Assembly (NCBI GenBank): GCA_964019155.1
Contig: OZ025242.1
Coordinates: forward strand, 89,594,205 to 89,658,204
Length of the DNA stretch: 64,000 nt
DNA from: Osedax fenrisi
Taxonomy: Eukaryota > Annelida > Polychaeta > Sabellida > Siboglinidae
Reading direction: 5' to 3'
Shown piece by piece: positions 31,617-43,100 of this stretch (positions within the stretch are counted from its first letter, which is position 1; each line of letters opens with the position of its first letter). Under the pieces are notes generated by a model. The model had not been told where the DNA came from and did no database searches. It worked only from the letters and a program-made list of their open reading frames with translations. A program made the translations under genes and the position numbers.

Positions 31617-31662
<46 letters not shown>
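31606..31662. repeat. (TA)n microsatellite
   Basis: About 55 bases of TA with one TATTCATA interruption, within the 611-base intron between two UNC93-like exons. Confidence 0.92.
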
Positions 31663-31667
<5 letters not shown>

Positions 31668-31743
31668 TATCACATATACAGGAGCACACATATAAACACA
31701 TATACAATTACATACTCTATCACGTGCACATACACTCGCACAC

Positions 31744-32059
31744 TACCTGTGTGGCTCAGTGGCTAAGGCGTCAGACACACAATCAGTAGGATAAGGGTTC
31801 GAGCCTTATCCGGACCATTAATTAATTTTATAAAATGGGTCTTAAAATATTATTTAGAAGTGATCTTATATAATTGTGTATAAATAAATGATCGGCTCTC
31901 GTTAAAACCATGGATACCTTAACATGAGAGCGGCTTCGAAGGGACATTAGATCCATATATGGTTATAAGTGAAAATGTCATCTAAGTTCCTGGATGGGAT
32001 GAAAGGACTCCACCAAATACAAATAACAAATAACAAAAAAAAATAACACACACATTCAC
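31744..32059 (+). mobile_element. tRNA-derived SINE
   Basis: A tRNA-like head has a pol III A box TGGCTCAGTGGC (31752-31763) and B box GGTTCGAGCC (31796-31805), with a T-arm-like TAAGG/CCTTA stem, but the acceptor arms do not pair, so it is not a working tRNA. A unique body of about 200 bases follows and ends in an AAATAACAAATAAC/A-rich tail (about 32020-32047). The 12-mer ACACTCGCACAC occurs at 31732-31743 and 32060-32071, a candidate target duplication, although the area is CA-rich. It sits antisense in an intron. Confidence 0.75.
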
Positions 32060-32095
32060 ACACTCGCACACATTCACACACTCACGCACACTTAC

Positions 32096-32251
32096 CTGAG
32101 CTCCCCACGCTAAACTCTGTCCGAAGCCCACGGCAATACTGGTAGGAACAAGCGTGTAGAAAGTGGGGTGAAAGTTCGCCGCTATCCACAGCAAGTTGAA
32201 CAATAGGCCTAGAACTATGGTCCCCTTCGACGACAACTTGTGTATTACGAA
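32096..32251 (-). CDS. UNC93-like protein, exon with third and fourth membrane segments
   Basis: 156 bases, 52 codons, phase 0 at both ends. Acceptor CTCGCAG and donor CAG/GTAAGT, a near-ideal splice site. It reads FVIHKLSSKGTIVLGLLFNL, LWIAANFHPTFYTLVPTSIA, then VGFGQSLAWGAQ. This is the UNC93 signature of a short cytosolic loop, membrane segment 3, the ANF..P.WYTLVP motif and membrane segment 4 with its GxGxxxxW block. It joins in frame to the upstream exon (49515-49674, ending LLTP) and to 31320-31484. The intron to the upstream exon is about 17.3 kb and holds the giant minisatellite. Confidence 0.92.
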
Positions 32252-32646
32252 CTGCGAGTCGGGTGGGTTTAATAAAGGGGTGATTAGTGAAGGGTTTGGA
32301 GGGTGCAGCGATAGGGAGTATGAGGAGCCACCTTCAAATATTTTATTAGGAGGGGCTACCAGTGGTTACCGGGGGCAACCACCAATTTAACACCCATACT
32401 TAAACCATTAAAGTCCTACATTGTTCGTACATTAAACTAACATTCGATCCTGGTCAATATCCACCCCATACTCATGGAGCACTCTCCCTGCATCAATCCG
32501 TATTACACCATCAACTCCAACTTCATGAAACTACCGAACATCCACGTATGTAACCAGAAACATTAACTTCTATATGGACGGAAGCCGATTTTTTTACGAG
32601 CACGGTTCGAAGTCAACCGTAACATGTAAATGTAATGTATACGTGT
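32252..32646. other. Intron sequence, no element recognised
   Basis: Moderate GC. A GGGTGGGTTTAATAAAGGGG patch lies next to the acceptor. No further coding or repeat structure seen. Confidence 0.5.
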
Positions 32647-32971
32647 TGTTGATATAAGTGGTGGTGTTTGTCCGCTATATGCGATATAACTCCCCTATTC
32701 GTTAACACGCATAATGGACCATTCCATTATGCTTATTATCATATGTCTCGATTACGCTATTCATAGTCCGTCACGCATCGCTGCACGCTAGAGTCTGCTA
32801 TATAAAGGCGAACGTTTCCTCTGTTCAGCAGTCTAATAAACACGGTACCATAGTAAATTAAAACTTAAAACTAATAAGCCTCGACTCTCTTCGTCATGTA
32901 TACCCATAGATAGTTATAGTTTACTATATTTGATTAAACTATTAACTATATACCTATGTATATACCTAACA
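32647..32971 (+). mobile_element. Solo LTR (probable gypsy-type)
   Basis: A 325-bp unit starts TGTTGATATAAG and ends CTAACA (TGTT/AACA inverted ends), with the 4-bp flank GTGT on both sides (32643-32646 and 32972-32975). Inside are a TATATAAAGG TATA-like box (about 32800-32809) and an AATAAA signal (about 32835-32840) in the expected order, which gives the plus orientation. It differs in sequence from the LTRs at 6507 and 11737 but has nearly the same length. No internal region remains. Confidence 0.68.
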
Positions 32972-33310
32972 GTGTTGGTCTCGGTTTGCATACGGAGACT
33001 TCGTACTGTACCGATTGATATCGAGGGTGTTACGTCGTTCTAATTGTCGTAGTATCGGGGTATACTGATACGCCTACGTATACTGATCGTCAAGGTCACG
33101 CGGTGACCTCGTAATAGCGGGTTGACCTCAACTTATGATACGGATAATGAACTTATTATAATATCACAGATTTAAAACTATTCAGATTTCAAAAGAAAAT
33201 ATTCTCTCTCACTTATATATATACACCTATATATTTTACAGTATTTAATGATATACGTATATTATATAAAGATATATATACAATAGCGTATATGATAAAT
33301 AAGTTTGAAT

Positions 33311-33367
<57 letters not shown>

Positions 33368-35054
33368 TCTATACACACGTATGTGCATGCATTATTGATA
33401 TGTATACCTTGAATGTGTCAGTATTAGTAGACGCTGTATAATGGTTTAATAATGCAGCTGTAATCGTTAAAGCATCACACACACACACGCACACACACAC
33501 ACACACACGAGCTTGTTCTTGAGACAATATTTTATTTATCTCACTAACGACTTGCTGTACACGACTATAATACATAGACTGGTATACACTGAATAGATTA
33601 TACACATACATATAGATAGATAGATAGATAGATAGATAGATTTAGAGATTTTATCTATATATAAAACACTTGCGTAATATATACAATATTCTTGGACTTA
33701 TTATTAGATATGGTTATTAACCATATATGGTATTTAAATAATAATAATAATATAAATATTACTAATAATATTAATAACGGGTATAAACATACATAAATAT
33801 TATGTAAATATTAGTAATATATATTATTTATATTTACAAATCTAAGTCTAAGTGCTGACAATATAGCAAACTGGAATTCCATGGTAACATATAAAATGTT
33901 ACATATATACATATATTAATATCCAGGAAAATTTAAATAAAATTAGGAATATATTTAAATAATTTATCATCTTTGTAAATTTTAATTTTACATAGAAATT
34001 ATAGGTAATTTGTGTAGATAGATAAAACAAAAACTTCAAATTAACGATATACATTAACAACGATATACCTGACATTCTATAATTGTGTGATTCAAATAGT
34101 ATATAGTTATTCGATAAATATAGTATAATATAAAAAAAATAGTATTTATATTTTGAATAATATTTTAAATATAATATTATATTATATTATCATAATATTA
34201 ATAATATTAAATGTTGTGTTATCGATTCTACATAAGTATTGAACATTATATATATATATATATATATTGCATTTATAAATCAATAGCCTAATCCCCTTTC
34301 CTTAAAAAATGAACGACTTCCTTTAAAAGCATTAATGAACTTGTATTCTCACAATGCATCGCCATCATAAGCTATACATGGCGAGCGAATGTATATACTT
34401 CCCAATAATGTTTATAAAGCTAAACTCATACACACACCCTTATATACAATAGGGATGTTAATGAATAGTCAATATATAAGTAAGCATTGCAATCATTCGT
34501 TTTAGAATTCTAATATTCGTTTCGTATTAGATTGTTATGATTTACTGTTCATTACAGAATATAGTTTATTAATTAATTTCATTATAAGTTTTATTATTAA
34601 AATAAGCAATAAGAAGAATAACTATTAAGAAATACATTTATTTTGTATTATTATTATTATCAGATTTAGGTTTGCACCAGGGTTTTTGTAGAAGCTAAAG
34701 CTTATCGAGACAATTACCCTTAATTTTAAAGCAAGTTCAAAAAAAAACTAAATAAATAAAATATTATAAAATATTAGATGACTTCCTGTTTACATAGATA
34801 CAATACAATGAATAAAATAGAAAAATAATATAAATTGTTTGAACTTGCCATAAAATTATGTAATCATCATTTAATTATTTATAAATAAATAACTAAAATA
34901 AATAATAAGTACTATAAAATAATACACTAAACAAAAATATAGATGTATTAGTATAAAAGAAGAAAAAAATGAAGTAAAATGAAGTAAAACTGAATAAAAC
35001 TGAATAAAACATAACAAAAAGAATATCTAGAAAGATGGTAAGAACTGTATGTAA

Positions 35055-35056
<2 letters not shown>
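32972..35056. other. AT-rich intron DNA with simple repeats
   Basis: Contains (TA)n at 33316-33361, (CA)n at about 33476-33507, (GATA)n at about 33613-33642 and (TA)n at 34247-34266. No gene supported. Confidence 0.6.
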
Positions 35057-35090
<34 letters not shown>

Positions 35091-36105
35091 CAGTAAATAA
35101 GTTTTAGGAATTTTTTTGTAATACTTTATAATAATGTAAAGAATGTAAAATATTTGTTCAAACTGAAATGTTAGTTTAATTACTAATTTTTATATAAGTG
35201 TCAATAAAGAGAAATAAAACAAAGAAGTATAATCAAGTATACAAGAAAAAAGATTCAATACAAAATGTTTATGTAATTAAAAATAAAGTCAAATAATATT
35301 ATTAGTCAGAGGGAAATAAAAAATACTAAAGAAAATACTAAAGAAAAAAGAAATACCTAACAGTTTTTTTTAATTTTATTATTTTTATATAAACGTCAAT
35401 TAAAAAGAAAGAAAACATGAAAGTAAATTCAAATATAAAATGCAAAAATTCAGTAAAATAATATTATTAATGTCGGGGAAATAAAATATTGTAAAGTAAA
35501 ACACTCAAAAGTATTCATTTTTTTTAATTTTTACATAAACGTCAATAAATTAAAATAAGAATAAAATGTGGATCTTAGTATATAATACAATATTAGATAA
35601 AAGACATGATAAAAGATATAAAATTAGAAAAATGAGATTTAGATTATAAGTATACTGAGTAAGAAGATAACAAATGTGTATACATACGTTTCCTGAATAA
35701 TTTATAATTTGAAATATTTTTTAAAATATTATCAAGCTTATTCCAGGTAATTGGTCCAATGTATATTAATGTTCTTCTGCATAGTTCTTTTTTGAAATTA
35801 ATAATTGAGAAATTATTTATGCTCCTAGTGTTGTGAGATGATGAAGTTACAGAAAAAAATGCATTTGTTATAACAGGATGAAGATCATTGAAAATTTTAA
35901 ACATAAATTCACATGTACTTATATATGTAATTTCATTTATTTTTAATAAAGAATTATCAATAAATAGTCCATTAGTATGATGTAAAAAATGTTTTTTACA
36001 TATAATTCTTATCATTCGCTTTTGAAGAATATATATGCATGATACATTAGATTTATATGTATTTCCCCAAAATATGTTACAATACTTTAAAATTCAAAAT
36101 ATTAA
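35057..36105 (-). mobile_element. 5'-truncated LINE with poly(A) tail
   Basis: On the minus strand: RT C-terminal coding (about 36099-35644), a 3' UTR of about 550 bases with three diverged repeats of a TATAAACGTCAAT-centred unit (near 35192, 35388 and 35532), and a 34-base poly(A) tail (the T run at 35057-35090). The protein is related to the LINE at 620-1483. It lies in the sense direction of the UNC93-like gene, within its large intron. Confidence 0.8.
35644..36099 (-). pseudogene. LINE reverse transcriptase C-terminal fragment
   Basis: About 150 codons. It starts YCNIFWGNTYKSN (the YGIExWGN motif after the RT domain), then ILQKRMIRIICKKHFLHHTN and CEFMFKIFNDLHP, a HNTR motif, and LCRRTLIYIGPITWNKLDN near the end. 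The frame is open from about 36099 down to the stop at 35644. Everything upstream, including catalytic boxes, is missing. The same block order in the 620-1483 fragment shows that the two are members of related LINE families. Confidence 0.82.
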
Positions 36106-36948
36106 CTTATATACATTACCACCAGATAATATATTACGCTTTTTTAACAATATATATATTTCCGGAAGTTGAACATATTCATTCACTATCAACTGGTGTT
36201 GCTTATGCGATCAGATATGTGAAAACAATGTTATGTTAACTTGGGTATATTGATTCCTTCTTCCTCCACAATTCAAGAGTAGAAGTATTGAAATCACTCT
36301 ATCTCGCTTCAGCTGGATACGATACAATTGTCAAGGGGCGTATCTTAAGTTATACGCTAGGATACTTATAATTAATTTGTAATATACATAACCTAATTCA
36401 AAATGGACAAATACAATTAAATATTTAACATTTTAATATATAATAATTTAATATTTAATATAAATGAATATAAATATTTATAAATTATTCGTATTCGTTC
36501 CACGAATTATTAAATTCGTATTCGTATTCGGTTTTTTATAATTTGGATTATTCAATTCAGGTTCAAATACAAAAAGCTTAAATTCGTATATTCGTTTTTG
36601 TATTCATTAGCATCTCTAAAAGACACATGCCACATACACACCTACATACCCACCCACCCTTAAACATACTCGAATACACCCATACAATACTACATACGAA
36701 TACAATCCGGTATACACTCGCGCACACTTGAACCGCACCAACACACACTCTCGCACACTTGTACCGCACTCGGTAAGGAGAAACTTCACTACGGTAACAC
36801 TCTCGTGAGTGCATTCATGGGTAACGTATCGATCGTAGTAAACCCGCACCGCACACTCACACACACGCACACTATAAAGTAGACTAGTTATCGTGCCTAG
36901 TTTGCTCGGTACACGTGCACTTACAATAATAATGTTATAACATACAGC
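36106..36948. other. Intron DNA, no gene supported
   Basis: AT-rich, with a moderately GC-rich CACAC/CGCACAC patch (36620-36880). Minus-strand frames across the patch are simple-sequence readings without a domain. Confidence 0.5.
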
Positions 36949-36986
<38 letters not shown>

Positions 36987-36987
36987 T
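36949..36987. repeat. (AGT)n trinucleotide microsatellite
   Basis: About 13 perfect AGT units, 200 bases left of the 12-bp array whose unit begins AGTAGT. Confidence 0.95.
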
Positions 36988-37182
36988 TATGTGTATGTGA
37001 ACACGTATATTCAAAGATCGACAACAACATAACGTATGATATAATATTTTGAAGCCCGTTAGAAAGAAAAATGATATTACTATTATAAACTAGAAAAAAA
37101 ACTAACGGAAAAAACTGAAATTTGCTAGAAAATAGTATGATTTTATTATGACTCATGCGTATCGATATGTTCACGTATGTAT

Positions 37183-40100
37183 AGTAGTAACACCAGTAGT
37201 AACACCAGTAGTACCACCAGTAGTAACACCAGTAGTAACACCAGTAGTACCACTAGTAGTAACACCAGTAGTACCACTAGTAGTAACACCAGTAGTACCA
37301 CCAGTAGTAACACCAGTAGTAACACTAGTAGTAACACTAGTAGTAACACTAGTAGTAACACCAGTAGTACCACTAGTAGTAACAGCAGTAGTACCACTAG
37401 TAGTAACGCCAGTAGTAACACCAGTAGTAACACCAGTAGTACCACTAGTAGTAACACCAGTAGTACCACTAGTAGTAACACTAGTAGTAACACCAGTAGT
37501 AACACTAGTAGTAACACCAGTAGTACCACCAGTAGTAACACCAGTAGTAACACTAGTAGTAACACCAGTAGTACCACTAGTAGTAACAGCAGTAGTACCA
37601 CTAGTAGTAACACCAGTAGTACCACTAGTAGTAACACTAGTAGTAACACCAGTAGTACCACCAGTAGTAACACCAGTAGTAACACTAGTAGTAACACCAG
37701 TAGTACCACTAGTAGTAACAGCAGTAGTACCACTAGTAGTAACACCAGTAGTAACACCAGTAGTAACACCAGTAGTACCACTAGTAGTAACACCAGTAGT
37801 ACCACTAGTAGTAACACTAGTAGTAACACCAGTAGTACCACCAGTAGTAACACCAGTAGTAACACTAGTAGTAACACCAGTAGTACCACTAGTAGTACCA
37901 CTAGTAGTAACACCAGTAGTAACACCATTAGTACCACTAGTAGTACCACTAGTAGTAACACCAGTAGTACCACTAGTAGTAACACCAGTAGTAACACCAG
38001 TAGTAACACCAGTAGTAACACCAGTAGTACCACTAGTAGTAACACCAGTAGTACCACTAGTAGTAACACTAGTAGCAACACCAGTAGTACCACCAGTAGT
38101 AACACCAGTAGTAACACTAGTAGTACCACTAGTAGTAACACCAGTAGTACCACTAGTAGTAACACCAGTAGTAACACCAGTAGTAACACCAGTAGTAACA
38201 CCAGTAGTACCACTAGTAGTAACACTAGTAGTACCACTAGTAGTAACACCAGTAGTACCACTAGTAGTACCATTAGTAGTAACACCAGTAGTAACACCAG
38301 TAGTAACACCAGTAGTAACACCAGTAGTACCACTAGTAGTAACACCAGTAGTAACACCAGTAGTACCACTAGTAGTAACACCAGTAGTACCACTAGTAGT
38401 AACACCAGTAGTAACACCAGTAGTAACACCAGTAGTAACACCAGTAGTAACACCAGTAGTAACACCAGTAGTAACACCAGTAGTACCACTAGTAGTAACA
38501 CCAGTAGTACCACTAGTAGTAACACCAGTAGTAACACCAGTAGTAACACCAGTAGTAACACCAGTAGTACCACTAGTAGTAACACCAGTAGTAACACCAG
38601 TAGTAACAGCAGTAGTAACACCAGTAGTAACACCAGTAGTACCACTAGTAGTAACACCAGTAGTAACACCAGTAGTACCACTAGTAGTAACACCAGTAGT
38701 ACCACTAGTAGTAACACCAGTAGTAACACCAGTAGTAACACCAGTAGTAACACCAGTAGTAACACCAGTAGTAACACCAGTAGTACCACCAGTAGTAACA
38801 CCAGTAGTAACACCAGTAGTACCACTAGTAGTAACACCAGTAGTACCACTAGTAGTAACACCAGTAGTAACACCAGTAGTAACACCAGTAGTAACACCAG
38901 TAGTACCACTAGTAGTAACACCAGTAGTAACACCAGTAGTAACAGCAGTAGTACCACCAGTAGTAACACCAGTAGTACCACTAGTAGTAACACCAGTAGT
39001 AACACCAGTAGTAACACCAGTAGTAACACCAGTAGTACCACTAGTAGTAACACTAGTAGTACCACTAGTAGTAACACCAGTAGTACCACTAGTAGTAACA
39101 CCAGTAGTACCACTAGTAGTAACACCAGTAGTAACACCAGTAGTACCACTAGTAGTAACACCAGTAGTACCACTAGTAGTAACACCAGTAGTAACACCAG
39201 TAGTAACACCAGTAGTAACACCAGTAGTAACACCAGTAGTACCACTAGTAGTAACACCAGTAGTACCACTAGTAGTAACACCAGTAGTAACACCAGTAGT
39301 ACCACCAGTAGTAACACCAGTAGTAACACCAGTAGTAACACCAGTAGTACCACTAGTAGTACCACTAGTAGTACCACTAGTAGTAACACCAGTAGTACCA
39401 CTAGTAGTAACACCAGTAGTAACACCAGTAGTAACACCAGTAGTACCACTAGTAGTAACACCAGTAGTAATATCAGTAGTAACACCAGTAGTAACAGCAG
39501 TAGTAATATCAGTAGTAACACCAGTAGTAATATCATTAGTAACACCAGTAGTAACACCAGTAGTACCACTAGTAGTACCACCAGTAGTAACACCAGTAGT
39601 AACACCAGTAGTAACACCAGTAGTACCACTAGTAGTACCACTAGTAGTAACACCAGTAGTACCACTAGTAGTAACACCAGTAGTACCACTAGTAGTACCA
39701 CTAGTAGTAACACCAGTAGTAACACCAGTAGTAACACCAGTAGTAACACCAGTAGTACCACCAGTAGTACCACTAGTAGTAATACCAGTAGGACCACCAG
39801 TAGTAACACCAGTAGTAACACTAGTAGTAACACCAGTAGTAACACCAGTAGTAATATCAGTAGTAACACCAGTAGTAACAGCAGTAGTAATATCAGTAGT
39901 AACACCAGTAGTAATATCAGTAGTAACACCAGTAGTAACACCAGTAGTACCACTAGTAGTACCACCAGTAGTAACACCAGTATTAACACTAGTAGTAACA
40001 CCAGTAGTACCACTAGTAGTACCACTAGTAGTAACACCAGTAGTACCACTAGTAGTAACACCAGTAGTAACACCAGTAGTAACACCAGTAGTAACACCAG

Positions 40101-43100
40101 TAGTACCACTAGTAGTAACACTAGTAGTACCACTAGTAGTAACACCAGTAGTACCACTAGTAGTACCACTAGTAGTAACACCAGTAGTAACACCAGTAGT
40201 AACACCAGTAGTAACACCAGTAGTACCACTAGTAGTAACACCAGTAGTAACACCAGTAGTACCACTAGTAGTAACACCAGTAGTACCACTAGTAGTAACA
40301 CCAGTAGTAACACCAGTAGTAACACCAGTAGTAACACCAGTAGTAACACCAGTAGTACCACTAGTAGTAACACCAGTAGTACCACTAGTAGTACCACTAG
40401 TAGTAACACCAGTAGTAACACCAGTAGTAACACCAGTAGTAACACCAGTAGTACCACTAGTAGTAACACCAGTAGTAACACCAGTAGTAACACCAGTAGT
40501 ACCACTAGTAGTAACACCAGTAGTACCACTAGTAGTAACACCAGTAGTAACACCAGTAGTACCACCAGTAGTAACACCAGTAGTAACACCAGTAGTAACA
40601 CCAGTAGTACCACTAGTAGTACCACTAGTAGTACCACTAGTAGTAACACCAGTAGTACCACTAGTAGTAACACCAGTAGTAACACCAGTAGTAACACCAG
40701 TAGTACCACTAGTAGTACCACTAGTAGTAACACCAGTAGTAACACCAGTAGTACCACTAGTAGTAACACCAGTAGTACCACCAGTAGTACCACCAGTAGT
40801 ACCACTAGTAGTAACACCAGTAGTAACACCAGTAGTAACACCAGTAGTAATATCAGTAGTAACACCAGTAGTAACAGCAGTAGTAATATCAGTAGTAACA
40901 CCAGTAGTAATATCAGTAGTAACACCAGTAGTAATATCAGTAGTAACACCAGTAGTAACACCAGTAGTACCACTAGTAGTACCACCAGTAGTAACACCAG
41001 TAGTAACACCAGTAGTACCACTAGTAGTAACACCAGTAGTACCACTAGTAGTAACACCAGTAGTAACACCAGTAGTAACACCAGTAGTAACACCAGTAGT
41101 AACACCAGTAGTACCACTAGTAGTAACACCAGTAGTAACACCAGTAGTAACACCAGTAGTAACACCAGTAGTACCACTAGTAGTAACACCAGTAGTAACA
41201 CCAGTAGTACCACTAGTAGTAACACCAGTAGTACCACTAGTAGTAACACCAGTAGTAACACCAGTAGTACCACCAGTAGTAACACCAGTAGTAACACCTG
41301 TAGTACCACTAGTAGTACCACTAGTAGTACCACTAGTAGTAACACCAGTAGTACCACTAGTAGTAACACCAGTAGTAACACCAGTAGTAACACCAGTAGT
41401 ACCACTAGTAGTACCACTAGTAGTAACACCAGTAGTAACACCAGTAGTACCACTAGTAGTAACACCAGTAGTACCACCAGTAGTACCACCAGTAGTACCA
41501 CTAGTAGTAACACCAGTAGTAACACCAGTAGTAACACCAGTAGTAACACCAGTAGTACCACCAGTAGTAACACCAGTAGTACCACTAGTAGTACCACCAG
41601 TAGTAACACCAGTAGTAACACCAGTAGTAACACCAGTAGTAATATCAGTAGTAACACCAGTAGTAACAGCAGTAGTAACACCAGTAGTAACACCAGTAGT
41701 AACACCAGTAGTAACACCAGTAGTACCACTAGTAGTACCACTAGTAGTAACACCAGTAGTAACACCAGTAGTACCACTAGTAGTAACACCAGTAGTAACA
41801 CCAGTAGTACCACTAGTAGTAACACCAGTAGTAACACCAGTAGTAATATCAGTAGTAACACCAGTAGTAACAGCAGTAGTAATATCAGTAGTAACACCAG
41901 TAGTAATATCAGTAGTAACACCAGTAGTAACACCAGTAGTACCACTAGTAGTACCACCAGTAGTAACACCAGTAGTAACACCAGTAGTACCACTAGTAGT
42001 AACACTAGTAGTAACACCAGTAGTAACACCAGTAGTACCACTAGTAGTAACACCAGTAGTAACACCAGTAGTAACACTAGTAGTAACACCAGTAGTAACA
42101 CCAGTAGTAACACCAGTAGTAACACCAGTAGTAACACCAGTAGTAACACCAGTAGTACCACTAGTAGTACCACTAGTAGTAACACCAGTAGTACCACTAG
42201 TAGTAACACCAGTAGTACCACCAGTAGTACCACCAGTAGTACCACTAGTAGTAACACCAGTAGTACCACTAGTAGTAACACCAGTAGTACCACTAGTAGT
42301 AACACCAGTAGTAACACCAGTAGTAACACTAGTAGTAACACCAGTAGTACCACTAGTAGTACCACTAGTAGTACCACTAGTAGTACCACTAGTAGTAACA
42401 CCAGTAGTACCACTAGTAGTAACACCAGTAGTAACACCAGTAGTAACACCAGTAGTACCACTAGTAGTAACACCAGTAGTAACACCAGTAGTAACACCAG
42501 TAGTACCACTAGTAGTAACACCAGTAGTAACACCAGTAGTACCACTAGTAGTAACACCAGTAGTAACACCAGTAGTAACACCAGTAGTAACACTAGTAGT
42601 AACACCAGTAGTACCACTAGTAGTAACACCAGTAGTACCACTAGTAGTAACACCAGTAGTAACACCAGTAGTAACACCAGTAGTAACACTAGTAGTAACA
42701 CCAGTAGTACCACTAGTAGTAACACCAGTAGTACCACTAGTAGTAACACCAGTAGTAACACCAGTAGTAACACTAGTAGTAACACCAGTAGTAACACCAG
42801 TAGTAACACCAGTAGTAACACCAGTAGTAACACCAGTAGTAACACCAGTAGTACCACTAGTAGTACCACTAGTAGTAACACCAGTAGTACCACTAGTAGT
42901 AACACCAGTAGTACCACCAGTAGTACCACCAGTAGTACCACTAGTAGTAACACCAGTAGTACCACTAGTAGTAACACCAGTAGTAACACCAGTAGTAACA
43001 CTAGTAGTAACACCAGTAGTAACACCAGTAGTAACACCAGTAGTAACACCAGTAGTAACACCAGTAGTAACACCAGTAGTACCACTAGTAGTACCACTAG

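Noticed and set aside
31746..31815. A working tRNA gene
   Set aside because: A and B boxes are good but the acceptor arm does not pair; body and tail show a SINE.
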